Source: Pseudoflavonifractor intestinihominis (lineage in GTDB: Bacteria; Bacillota; Clostridia; Oscillospirales; Oscillospiraceae). Taken from it: a DNA stretch of 64,000 bases. Numbering within the stretch: position 1 is the stretch's first letter; each line of letters opens with the position of its first letter. The DNA lies in contig NZ_JBBMFK010000020.1 of NCBI RefSeq assembly GCF_040096055.1, positions 1 to 64,000 on the forward strand, read 5' to 3'. The notes beneath the pieces are model-generated. The model was given only the letters and a program-made list of their open reading frames with translations, searched no databases and was not told where the DNA came from. Positions 25,669 through 33,886 of this stretch are shown here, piece after piece. The translations under genes were made by a program, and so were the position numbers.

Positions 25669-27072
25669 ATGACCGAAATCATCAGCGTCCGCTTCAAGAG
25701 CGGAGGCAAGGAGTACTACTTCGACCCCAGGGGCACCCAGGTCCGGGCCGGACAGGGCGTCATCATCGAGACCTCCCGGGGCATCGAGTACGGCGAGTGC
25801 GCCAAGGGCAACACCATGGTGGAGGACGAGAGCGTGGTGCCCCCCCTCCGCCCCCTGGTGCGCATCGCCACGGAGAAAGACCTGGACATCGTCTCCCGCA
25901 ACCGGGAGAAGGAGAAAAAGGCCTTCCAGATCTGCCAGGAGAAGATCGCCGCCCACGGGCTGGACATGAAGCTGGTGGAGGTGGAGTACAACTTCGAGGG
26001 GAACAAGATCCTCTTCTTCTTCACCAGCGAGGGCCGGGTGGACTTCCGCGCCCTGGTGAAGGACCTGGCCGGCGTGTTCCACACCCGCATCGAGCTGCGG
26101 CAGATCGGCGTCCGGGACGAGGCCAAAATGCTGGGCGGCCTGGGCATCTGCGGCCGTCCCTTCTGCTGCGCCTCCTTCCTGGACGACTTCCAGCCCGTGT
26201 CCATCAAGATGGCCAAGACCCAGAGCCTGTCCCTCAACCCCACCAAGATCTCGGGCACCTGCGGGCGGCTCATGTGCTGCCTGAAGTACGAGCAGGACGC
26301 CTATGAGGACGCGGTGAAGCGGATGCCCAAGAACGAGAGCTTTGTGGAGACCCCCGAGGGCGTGGGCACTGTGTCCCAGGTGAACCTGCTGCGGGAGACG
26401 GTGAAGGTGCGGCTGGACGACGCGCCGGAGAACCCCCGCTGCTTCCACAACTGCGAGATCTGCGTGGTGCGCAACGGCAAGGGCAAGCGACCGGAGGGGT
26501 ATGTGCCCCCGCCGCCGGAGGAGCTGGCCAAGCTGCGCAAGGTGACCCCGCCGCCGGAGGACCCGGAGGAGCGGCTGCGCAGCAGCCTGGGCACCGCCCT
26601 CACCGGTCTGGGGCTGACCGCCTCGGTGCGTGCCGAGGGGGAGAAGCAGGCCGAGGGCGCCAAGCCCGGCCGGAGCCGCAGCCGGAACCGGAACCGGGGC
26701 GGCGAGGGCAAGGTCGAGCAGCCTGCCCGCCAGGGCCAGGAGGCCCGGCCCCAGAAGAAGCAGGAGAGCAAGCCCCGTCCCGAGCAGAAGAAGGCCGAGC
26801 CCAAGGCCCTGCCCGAGGGCAAGCCCAAGCAGGAGAAGCGGCCGGACAAGCCCCAGCAGAGGCCCAGAGGGGACAAGCCCAAGCAGGAGCGGCCTCCTCA
26901 GCAGGCCCAGCAGCAGCCCAGGCCCAAGGCTGAGACCAAGCCCGCCGAGACGGTGAACACCGAGGGCGCCGCCGAGGGCGGCGAGAAGAAGTCCACCCGG
27001 CACCGCCACCGCCGATACCGTCCCCGCCCCAAGGGGGAGGGCGGCGGCAATCCCCCTGCGCCCCAGGGCTAA
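25669..27072 (+). CDS. ricT: RicT (YaaT) PSP1-domain protein, RNase Y specificity factor
   Basis: A 467-residue protein. Residues about 1-270 are the PSP1/YaaT core, with the conserved cysteine cluster CGRPFCCASFL...SGTCGRLMCCLKYE that binds an iron-sulfur cluster in Bacillus. With RicA and RicF it directs RNase Y mRNA processing and affects sporulation and competence. The C-terminal 190 residues are an unusual low-complexity tail rich in Lys, Arg, Pro, Gln and Glu, not found in Bacillus YaaT; RNA binding is a guess. It ends the darA-holB-ricT unit and has its own terminator. Confidence 0.9.
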   Translation: MTEIISVRFKSGGKEYYFDPRGTQVRAGQGVIIETSRGIEYGECAKGNTMVEDESVVPPLRPLVRIATEKDLDIVSRNREKEKKAFQICQEKIAAHGLDMKLVEVEYNFEGNKILFFFTSEGRVDFRALVKDLAGVFHTRIELRQIGVRDEAKMLGGLGICGRPFCCASFLDDFQPVSIKMAKTQSLSLNPTKISGTCGRLMCCLKYEQDAYEDAVKRMPKNESFVETPEGVGTVSQVNLLRETVKVRLDDAPENPRCFHNCEICVVRNGKGKRPEGYVPPPPEELAKLRKVTPPPEDPEERLRSSLGTALTGLGLTASVRAEGEKQAEGAKPGRSRSRNRNRGGEGKVEQPARQGQEARPQKKQESKPRPEQKKAEPKALPEGKPKQEKRPDKPQQRPRGDKPKQERPPQQAQQQPRPKAETKPAETVNTEGAAEGGEKKSTRHRHRRYRPRPKGEGGGNPPAPQG

Positions 27073-27083
27073 AGAAATATACA

Positions 27084-27119
27084 AACGCGGCGTCTCGTCT
27101 TGAGACGCCGCGTTTTTTT
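27084..27119 (+). terminator. Rho-independent terminator of ricT
   Basis: AACGCGGCGTCTC (27084-27096) pairs with GAGACGCCGCGTT (27102-27114), then a T run. Confidence 0.93.
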
Positions 27120-27124
27120 GTTTT

Positions 27125-27963
27125 GCCTTCCCCTGTGTTTGCCTTCCCCTGGGGGAAGGTGGCTGGCCGCAGGCCAGACGGATGAGGGGAAAGGCAGGTC
27201 ATAGCGCAGTAAATGGGGCCCCCGCGGAAGGTGGAACGCCTTTCGCGGGGAGAGGAGCCGCAGTAAAATGAGCGAGCTTTCGCCTTCAGGCGGAAGCGAG
27301 GGATATGGCACTTACGGCGACGACGTCTCCGACGGCCTACTTTCCAGCGAGGGAAAGTAGGCAAAGCTCGCCATGGGGCAACAGGCGCAGAGGGCCCTTC
27401 CAGGGCCAAATGCGCCCGTTTCCCCCTGGTACCCCCTTTCCCGGGGGCCCCGCCGAAGCCCAGCGAAGTGGGTTCGGTGGGGAGAGGACGAGCAGCGGAG
27501 TGAACGAGCCCTGGCATTTATGCCGGGGTGAGCGATACGCAGCTTGCGAGGACGAGGTCCGGCGGCGGTGTCCAATCACCTGCCGTATTTGAGAGAAGTT
27601 ACTATGCCGGTTCGGTGCCCAGCGCGCCGTAACTGCATGGCCCGAGCAGAGTTACCCGCCCAGACTTGTGAGCTGCTGCAATTCAATGACCTTTCTCAAT
27701 GCCGCACAAAGTCTCTGCGCCGTGTTTCAGACACTGCCCGAGGCAGGCCTTCCCCTGGTGGAGGAAGCCTATAGGGTGAGTTTTAAGCCTTCCCCCATGG
27801 GGGAAGGTGGCTGGCCGCAGGCCAGACGGATGAGGGGAAAGCCCCTGCTCACCGCCGCAGTCCCCCTCATCAGTCACGCTTTCGCGTGACAGCTTCCCCC
27901 AACGGGGGAAGCCTGTGTAGCCCGTCTCAATGCCCCAGTGAGCACACTGGGGCGGATGAGGGG
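27125..27963 (+). repeat. Composite interspersed repeat R6
   Basis: An M1 fragment and M1 (27141-27197), M2 (about 27205-27330), M3 (about 27330-27440), M2 variant (about 27440-27556), M4 (about 27556-27740), M1 (about 27787-27838), an opposite-facing M1 (about 27863-27912), and a last second-hairpin unit to 27963. This is the longest copy; no real gene lies in it. Confidence 0.88.
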
Positions 27964-28026
27964 AACCGCGGACATCGTGCAGCCTGCAAGGACAAGGGGC
28001 GGAGAGCGGAAAGGCCAAAAGCCGCC

Positions 28027-28521
28027 CTACACCAGGCCGTACTTCCGGCACACGGCCCGGTATGCCTCCTGGTCCCCGGCGCAGTCGCTCAGCGCCCGCA
28101 GCAGCTCCGCCAGGGTATCCAGATCCGCCCCGCTCAGAGGCAGCTCCAGAGGCGTGATCTTCATCTGTTCCTGGGCGTCGGCGGCGGAGTAGGCCCCGGT
28201 GTAGGCGTACACCCCGATGCGGTCGGTGAGGGCGTGGAGGTTGCCCGAGTTTGGGTCACGGTCAAAGGTCTGGAGGGACAGAAGAAACTCCGTCTCCCCA
28301 CGCCGGACGCACACCCACATCCAATCCCGCAGGTCGTAGGGCGGGGCCAGACGGCGGCCCGAGGTGTACCGCCCGATCCCCGATCCGCCGGGGCGGGGAC
28401 CGGTGTCAAAGTCGGGCAGGGCCTTGAAATAGGCGGCCATCCTGTCCCGCTCCTGCCTCCGGGCCCGGCGGTACTGGTCCCGGAGGGCGGAAAAATCCGC
28501 CCCGTGGTCCGTGTCCCTCAA
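28027..28521 (-). CDS. Hypothetical protein
   Basis: A 164-residue soluble protein I do not recognise. It is charged at the N-terminus (about 1-35, likely helical), with a tryptophan-rich strand region (RDWMWVCVRRGETEFLLSLQTF, about 85-106) and a helical C-terminus. There is no signal peptide, transmembrane segment or known motif. It is a lone minus-strand gene between repeat R6 and the jag terminator. The coding call rests on length, a sensible protein composition and absence of any competing frame. Confidence 0.6.
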   Translation of the reverse strand: MRDTDHGADFSALRDQYRRARRQERDRMAAYFKALPDFDTGPRPGGSGIGRYTSGRRLAPPYDLRDWMWVCVRRGETEFLLSLQTFDRDPNSGNLHALTDRIGVYAYTGAYSAADAQEQMKITPLELPLSGADLDTLAELLRALSDCAGDQEAYRAVCRKYGLV

Positions 28522-28596
28522 GGTCCTCTCCCCTTTCCAACGCTGTATCAGCCATAGGATACCACGCCCCAGGGCGGCGGAGCAATCCCCCCATGC

Positions 28597-28632
28597 AAAA
28601 AGCGCCGGAGACTGATGTCTCCGGCGCTTTTA
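28597..28632. terminator. Bidirectional terminator after jag
   Basis: AAAAGCGCCGGAGAC pairs with GTCTCCGGCGCTTTT around a short loop, with A/T tracts on both sides. On the minus strand it ends the rpmH-jag unit. Confidence 0.88.
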
Positions 28633-28648
28633 TCGCGGGTTATGGCGT

Positions 28649-29440
28649 TTACTGTCCCCGGTGCTCGCCCCGGCTGTAGGCCACCACGGTGCGGCGGTTG
28701 GGCTCGGTGCCGGTGGAGTAGGTGGTCACGTCGGGGTAGTCCTGAAGGGCGGTGTGGATCACGTGGCGCTCGTAGGCGTTCATGGGCTCCAGCGTCACGT
28801 TCCGGCGGTACTTGACCACCTTGCCCGCCACCTTCTGGGCCAGACGGGCCAGGCTCTCCTCCCGCTTGGCGCGGTAGCCCTCGGCGTCCACGTGGACCCG
28901 GACCCGGTGGGACTGGCCGTGGTTGACGGCGTAGTTGGTCAGCTGCTGGATGGCGTCCAGGGTCTCGCCCCGGCGGCCGATCAGACCGCCCAGGTGCTCG
29001 CCCAGCAGCTCCACCTCATAGGTGTTCTCCTCACCCAGGGTGACGGAGGGGACCGCGTCTGAACCCATGTGGGCCAGCAGGCCGGTCAGGAAGGTCTGAA
29101 TCTTCTCTGCGCGCTCGTCGCCGTCCACAGCGGCGGCAGCGGGCTGAGCCTTGGGCTCCTCGGCCACAGGGGCCTTGGGAGCCTCCGGAGCGGCCTTGGG
29201 AGCCTCCTCCGCCACAGGGGCGGGGGCCTCGGCGGGCTTCTCCTCGGCCACGGGCTCCTCGTCGGGGGCCTCGTAGGTCACCTTCACCTTGGCCGGGGAG
29301 GCGCCGATGCCCAGGAAGCCGGTCTTGGCCCGCTCCAGCACCTCCACGGACACGTCGTCCCGGTCCATACCCAGCTTCTGGAGGGCGGCCTCAATGGCGG
29401 CCTCCTCGGTGCGGCCGGTGCTCTCAATATACTTCAGCAT
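28649..29440 (-). CDS. jag: RNA-binding protein Jag/KhpB (SpoIIIJ-associated)
   Basis: A 263-residue protein in three parts: an N-terminal Jag_N domain (about 1-56, with KTGFLGIGA), an Ala/Pro/Glu-rich linker (about 60-105), then KH (GxxG loop as GRRG) and R3H domains (about 115-258, with NAYERHVIHTAL). KhpB binds RNA with KhpA and affects cell-wall growth. It is the last gene of rpmH-rnpA-yidD-yidC-jag, the standard order beside Firmicutes origins, and ends at a strong terminator. Confidence 0.95.
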   Translation of the reverse strand: MLKYIESTGRTEEAAIEAALQKLGMDRDDVSVEVLERAKTGFLGIGASPAKVKVTYEAPDEEPVAEEKPAEAPAPVAEEAPKAAPEAPKAPVAEEPKAQPAAAAVDGDERAEKIQTFLTGLLAHMGSDAVPSVTLGEENTYEVELLGEHLGGLIGRRGETLDAIQQLTNYAVNHGQSHRVRVHVDAEGYRAKREESLARLAQKVAGKVVKYRRNVTLEPMNAYERHVIHTALQDYPDVTTYSTGTEPNRRTVVAYSRGEHRGQ

Positions 29441-29472
29441 GCGCTGTTTTCTCTCCTTTTTGAGGAAAAGTG

Positions 29473-30921
29473 TCAGGACTGCTTTCCGTCCTCGCCGGAA
29501 GCGTCGTAGTTGGGGGCGTCATAGTGGGGGGTCTCAAAGCCGGGGGCCTGGGTGGTGCCGTCCTCCTGGGCAGGGGCCTCAGCGGGCTCCTCTGCGGGGG
29601 CCTGGGCGGGCGCGGCGGGGGCCTGCTCCGCCTTCAGTTCGTCCACGATCAGCTGGTCGGCGGCCTGCTCCAGGGCGGCCTCCTCCCGGGCGTCGGACTT
29701 GTGCTCCAGCTTCTTGTCCTGGGCGTTCTCCACCACAGTGCCGTTCAGCTCCTGATAGGGCGTGGGGCCGTCGGGGCTGAAGCGGTAGGGGTCGTAGGCC
29801 CGGCCCCGGGCATAGGCACGGATGCCCACCCGGCTGGCCTCCCGGACAGCGGCGGGGATCTTGGCCTCATCCGGGTCCTTGGGGGCCTTGGGGGCCTTCT
29901 TCTTGCCCTTGTTGTTCTTGGCCTCCTCGATGCGGCGGGCACGCTCGGCCCGCTCCTCCTCCCGGCGGCGCTTCTCCTCTTCCTTCTCCTCGGCCTCACG
30001 GCGGGCGGCGGCCTCGGCCGCCTTCTCATAGTCCTTCTTCAGCAGCTTGCCGGCCAGGAACTCCTGGAGCATGGACAGCACGTTCTGGCTGATCCAGTAC
30101 ACGGACAGGCCCGCGGGCATGGCAAAGCCGATCCACAGGGACATGAGGGGGGAGATGATGAGCATGGTGCGGTTGGTGGAGTTGGCGGCGGCGTTGTCGG
30201 CCTGCCGGTTGATGGCGTTGGTCTTCATGGTGATGAAGGAGAAGACCAGGCCGGAGGCGGCGGACACGATGGGCATGAAGAACAGGCCGATGTGGGCCCA
30301 GTCCACGCTGCTCCAGGTCCAGAACTGCCACTGGGGCATCTGGGCCAGGTTCAGGCCCAGGAAGTTGAAGTTAATGACACGGGTGCCCTCGGCCACGGCC
30401 TGGACGGCGCCGATGTTATCGGGGGTAATGAGGGACGCCAGGTAGAGCTGGTTGTACCCGGTGTTGACGAAGTCGGCGGCCTCCTTGATCCAGCCGGCGG
30501 ACACGGCGGCGTTGTTCCAGTCCACCACCCGGGCCACCTCGGCGATGACATCGGGGGTCAGGTTCATCAGGTAGGTCAGGGGCTGGCGGATGATGGCGTA
30601 CAGGGGCAGCAGGATCACCAGGGGCAGCAGGCTCCACAGGCAGCCGCCCATGGGGTTGACCTTTTCCTTCTCGTAGAGCTTCTGTACCTCCAGATTGTAC
30701 TTGTCCCGGTTGTTGCCGTACATTTTCTGGAGTTTCTGCATCTGGCCGTTGAGCATGTTCATCTGGATCATGGACCGCTTGGCCTTGATGGACAGGGGGA
30801 AGAGAATGACCTTGACCAGCACGGCGAAGAGGATCAGGGCGATGCCGTAGTTGTCAAAGAGCTCATAGAAGAGCATCAGGACCCATACAAAGGGGGTCAG
30901 GAGAAGCTGAATTCCTTGCAT
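29473..30921 (-). CDS. yidC: Membrane protein insertase YidC/SpoIIIJ
   Basis: A 482-residue YidC. The conserved core (about 15-260) has the first helix (NYGIALILFAVLVKVILFPLS), the cytoplasmic coiled-coil hairpin (about 55-85) and further helices including the MGGCLWSLLPLVILLPLYAI segment. It inserts small membrane proteins with or without SecYEG. It lacks the long periplasmic domain of Gram-negative YidC and has no lipobox cysteine. The C-terminal 200 residues form a long charged, then Ala/Pro/Glu-rich tail, much longer than in Bacillus SpoIIIJ. Confidence 0.95.
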   Translation of the reverse strand: MQGIQLLLTPFVWVLMLFYELFDNYGIALILFAVLVKVILFPLSIKAKRSMIQMNMLNGQMQKLQKMYGNNRDKYNLEVQKLYEKEKVNPMGGCLWSLLPLVILLPLYAIIRQPLTYLMNLTPDVIAEVARVVDWNNAAVSAGWIKEAADFVNTGYNQLYLASLITPDNIGAVQAVAEGTRVINFNFLGLNLAQMPQWQFWTWSSVDWAHIGLFFMPIVSAASGLVFSFITMKTNAINRQADNAAANSTNRTMLIISPLMSLWIGFAMPAGLSVYWISQNVLSMLQEFLAGKLLKKDYEKAAEAAARREAEEKEEEKRRREEERAERARRIEEAKNNKGKKKAPKAPKDPDEAKIPAAVREASRVGIRAYARGRAYDPYRFSPDGPTPYQELNGTVVENAQDKKLEHKSDAREEAALEQAADQLIVDELKAEQAPAAPAQAPAEEPAEAPAQEDGTTQAPGFETPHYDAPNYDASGEDGKQS

Positions 30922-31020
30922 TGAATGGCCTCCAAAGTAAAATTTCGGGGCTGAAAAGGGGGATACCTCTCCCGTCAGGGCGCCAAAAGGGCGGCCCGGC
31001 TCCGGGGCGGACGCTCCGCC

Positions 31021-31239
31021 TCAGGGGACCGGGTCGTACTCAATGGACTTCTGCCGGTGAAAGGGCTGGCACCGCAGCAGCCGCCGCAGGGCCAGCAGGC
31101 CGCCCTTGAGCGCGCCGTACTTCTCCACCGCCTCCAGAGCGTACTCCGAGCAGGTGGGGATGAAGCGGCAGCAGGGGGGCCGCAGGGGGGAGATGCTGCG
31201 CCGGTAGAACCGGATCAGGTGCAGCAGCAGCCCCTTCAT
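31021..31239 (-). CDS. yidD: Membrane protein insertion efficiency factor YidD
   Basis: A 72-residue YidD. The diagnostic FYRRSISPLRPPCCRFIPTCSEYALEAV is at about 11-38, with its conserved cysteines. YidD helps membrane protein insertion together with YidC, encoded next in the operon. Its ATG overlaps the rnpA stop (ATGA), so the two are translationally coupled. Confidence 0.95.
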   Translation of the reverse strand: MKGLLLHLIRFYRRSISPLRPPCCRFIPTCSEYALEAVEKYGALKGGLLALRRLLRCQPFHRQKSIEYDPVP

Positions 31240-31583
31240 GTCCCGCTCCCGCTGAGAAGGCCCAGCTTGTCCGCCGTGCGGAGGAACTGCCGCTGGAGCT
31301 CGGCGTACCGGCTGTGGCAGGCCCGGACCCGGGCCACCACCACGATGTCGTACCCCGGGCGGATCTTGTCCTCGTTGGTGCGGTAGATCTCCCGCAGGCG
31401 GCGGCGGACCCGGTTGCGCACCACCGCCTTGCCCAGCTTGGTGCCGGTGGTGAAGCCCAGCCGGTTGTAGCCCAGCCGGTTCTTCCGGCAGTACACCGCC
31501 ATGCAGGGGTTCACGGCGCTCTTTCCCTTGGCGTAGAGCCGCCGGAATTCGTGATTGAGTTTGAGAGAGACCGTGTGATCCAT
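31236..31583 (-). CDS. rnpA: Ribonuclease P protein component
   Basis: A 115-residue RnpA. The signature RNRVRRRLREIYR is at about 57-69 and GYDIVVVAR at about 79-87. It binds the RNase P RNA and helps remove 5' leaders from pre-tRNAs. The ATG at 31583 (MDHTVSLKLNHEFRRLY) has AAGGAAGG upstream and a family-typical start; a longer frame exists but is not needed. It lies between rpmH and yidD. Confidence 0.95.
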   Translation of the reverse strand: MDHTVSLKLNHEFRRLYAKGKSAVNPCMAVYCRKNRLGYNRLGFTTGTKLGKAVVRNRVRRRLREIYRTNEDKIRPGYDIVVVARVRACHSRYAELQRQFLRTADKLGLLSGSGT

Positions 31584-31744
31584 GCTGCGCCTTCCTTTTA
31601 GAAACGGGTTTTGGGGAGGGATGCCCCCTCCCCCGCCGGGAAAAGAGGGAAAACAGGGCGAATTTGTCCGCATGCTGCGCAGGGGCGGAAGGATATAGCT
31701 CCTCCGCCCCTCAAAAAAGCCCTATTTTCTTTTCCGCTGCCACC

Positions 31745-31879
31745 TTAGTGGGTGAGGCGGGCGCGGCCCTTCGCACGGCGGCGGGCCAGGACCTTGCGGC
31801 CGTTGGCGGTACGCATACGCTTGCGGAATCCGTGCTCCTTGGAACGCTGACGCTTCTTGGGCTGATAGGTACGAACCAT
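31745..31879 (-). CDS. rpmH: 50S ribosomal protein L34
   Basis: A 44-residue L34 (MVRTYQPKKRQRSKEHGFRK to the end), full length and highly basic. It is first in the rpmH-rnpA-yidD-yidC-jag unit, with a near-consensus promoter at 32011-32040 giving a leader of about 125 bases. An AGGAGGTG lies upstream of the ATG. Confidence 0.97.
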   Translation of the reverse strand: MVRTYQPKKRQRSKEHGFRKRMRTANGRKVLARRRAKGRARLTH

Positions 31880-32010
31880 CGTGTACACCTCCTGTTCGTT
31901 TAAAAAGCGGCCGGAGCCGCCCTCCACAACGGCCGGCAAAAAAAGCCCGGCCGCGGTCGTCAATTGGCATGCCTTTACACCCAAAAACCGGGTATAATAG
32001 TGCACTGGCT

Positions 32011-32040
32011 ATTATAACCGAAAACAAAATCCCCTGTCAA
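32011..32040 (-). promoter_or_regulatory. rpmH promoter
   Basis: On the minus strand: TTGACA (plus 32035-32040), an 18-base spacer and TATAAT (plus 32011-32016). Confidence 0.88.
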
Positions 32041-32157
32041 CTACTATTTTTGGAAGGAAAACAGAAAAAATTTCTCCATCCCACTATATCTTGTGGGTGT
32101 ATCGAAAAATGCCACAAATCCCCTTAGTTCTTTATAGATGTGTAGGCGCAAAAAACA

Positions 32158-32186
32158 TTGCTAGGGAGGTATTTTTTTGGTATACT
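32158..32186 (+). promoter_or_regulatory. dnaA promoter
   Basis: TTGCTA (32158-32163), a 17-base spacer and TATACT (32181-32186), about 40 bases upstream of the GTG start. No clear DnaA box lies in the rpmH-dnaA gap. Confidence 0.75.
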
Positions 32187-32224
32187 CAAAGAGACGCATT
32201 TTTTTGCAAAAGGGGGTTTCACCC

Positions 32225-33547
32225 GTGAATTCACCGGCCGACATATGGGCCAAGGTTCTCTCCCTCATGGAAGCGGACATGACTGCCACAGCCATCAACA
32301 CCTGGTTTGACGACTGCACCGCCGTGGCCTTGGAGGAGGACCGCTTCGTCATCCACTCGCCCACCAACTTCAAGCGGGACATCATCCGCAAGCGCTATGT
32401 CCCCGTCATCCAGAAGGCCCTCCACGAGCTCTTCGCCGCCGACTTCCAGGTGGAGGTCCTGGGCGAAGGGGAGCTGGACCACTTCACCGAGGCCGCCAAA
32501 CCCGTGGACAGCACCTTCCTGCCCGGCACCGAGGAGTACACCTTTGAGCGGTTCGTGGTGGGCTCATCCAACAAATTCGCCCACGCCGCCGCCCTGTCCG
32601 TGGCCGACAAGCCGGGCAAGAGCTACAACCCGCTGTTCATCTACGGCGAGTCCGGCCTGGGCAAGACCCACTTGCTCTACGCCATCGCCCACCGCATCCA
32701 CGCCACCCACCCCGACTTCCGGGTGGTGTACATCAAGGGCGACGCCTTCACCAATGAGCTGATCCAGGCCATCCGGGAGGGCCGCAACCAGGAGTTCCGG
32801 GAGAAATTCCGCTCCGCCGACGTGTTCCTCATGGACGACGTCCAGTTCATCGCCGGCCGGGAGAGCTCCCAGGAGGAGATGTTCCATACCTTCAACAACC
32901 TCTACGAGGCCGGCCGGCAGATCGTCTTCACCGCCGACCGCCCCCCCAAGGAGATGCTCCGCCTGGACGACCGGCTGAAGACCCGGTTCGAGTGGGGCCT
33001 GCCCGTGGACATCAAGCCCCCCGACTATGAGACCCGTGTGGCCATCATCAAGAACAAGGCCATCCGCCGGGGCATGAACCTGCCCGAGCCCGTGCTCAAG
33101 TACATCGCCGAGAACATCACATCCAACGTGCGGCAGATCGAGGGCACCGTCAACAAGATCCTGGCCTTCCAGGAACTGATGGGCGAGAGCGTGGACGTGG
33201 ACACCGTCACCCGGGCCGTCCGGGACATGTTCAAGGAGAAGGCCGAGTTCCTGCCCTCCGCCGACGTGATCATCGAAGAGGTCTGCAAATTCTACAACAT
33301 CGACAACGACGCCCTCCGGGGCCAGGGCCGCACCAAGGACACCGCCCTCGCCCGGCAGATGGCCATGTACCTGATCCGGCGCATGACCTCCCTTTCCCTC
33401 AAGGAGATCGGCAAGGAGTTCGACGGCCGGGACCACACCACCGTCATGCACTCCATCGAGCGCATCGAGAACCTGATGAAGTCCAACGCCGAGGTGGCCG
33501 AGATCATCAAGGACCTGAACACCAACATCAACGCCCGGTACGAATAA
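32225..33547 (+). CDS. dnaA: Chromosomal replication initiator DnaA
   Basis: A 440-residue DnaA with all four domains: domain I (about 1-75), a short linker, AAA+ domain III with Walker A GESGLGKTH and Walker B VFLMDDVQF, and domain IV with the DnaA-box signature GRDHTTVMHSIERIE. It binds DnaA boxes and melts oriC. The GTG at 32225 (reading MNSPADIWAKVLSLME) has AAAAGGGGGT upstream; the frame extends 16 codons further without a ribosome site. DnaA boxes follow its stop. Confidence 0.97.
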   Translation: MNSPADIWAKVLSLMEADMTATAINTWFDDCTAVALEEDRFVIHSPTNFKRDIIRKRYVPVIQKALHELFAADFQVEVLGEGELDHFTEAAKPVDSTFLPGTEEYTFERFVVGSSNKFAHAAALSVADKPGKSYNPLFIYGESGLGKTHLLYAIAHRIHATHPDFRVVYIKGDAFTNELIQAIREGRNQEFREKFRSADVFLMDDVQFIAGRESSQEEMFHTFNNLYEAGRQIVFTADRPPKEMLRLDDRLKTRFEWGLPVDIKPPDYETRVAIIKNKAIRRGMNLPEPVLKYIAENITSNVRQIEGTVNKILAFQELMGESVDVDTVTRAVRDMFKEKAEFLPSADVIIEEVCKFYNIDNDALRGQGRTKDTALARQMAMYLIRRMTSLSLKEIGKEFDGRDHTTVMHSIERIENLMKSNAEVAEIIKDLNTNINARYE

Positions 33548-33886
33548 GCCCATAGGGCCCTTTTTCCCTGCGGAAAAGGGCCGGCCGCCGAATACCCTCT
33601 GATGCAGGATTTCCTGCACCCCGGTGATTACAGAGGGCTATCAAAATTATCAACATTCTGTGGACATGTGGAAAAGGGAAATGTGGATAACTTGCGCCCT
33701 TCCCCACGGCTGTGGAAAGCGGTGGATTTTCTCCACATACCCTGTGGACGGCCAAAGCCCTCCCGCTCTAAGGCTGGCGCAGTTTTTCCACATCCACATT
33801 CCCTACTACGGTTACTACGAATCTATATAGCCTCTCCTCTCCTGTCCGCCGCGGGAGCGGAGAGACGGAAACGGAGGTCCCATCCC
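33548..33886. other. Replication origin oriC (dnaA-dnaN intergenic)
   Basis: A DnaA-box cluster: a perfect TGTGGATAA at 33682-33690; one-mismatch boxes at 33647-33655, 33667-33675, 33729-33737 and 33784-33792; weaker ones at 33659, 33711, 33743 and 33790. After the last boxes come a CCC cluster and a run of TAC triplets (33804-33818) resembling the Bacillus DnaA-trio element, then AT-rich ATCTATATAG. This matches a basal unwinding element placed just before dnaN. Confidence 0.88.

Noticed and set aside
32041..32157. A second half of a bipartite oriC upstream of dnaA
   Set aside because: No TTATCCACA-like boxes were seen between rpmH and dnaA; only promoters and AT-rich DNA.
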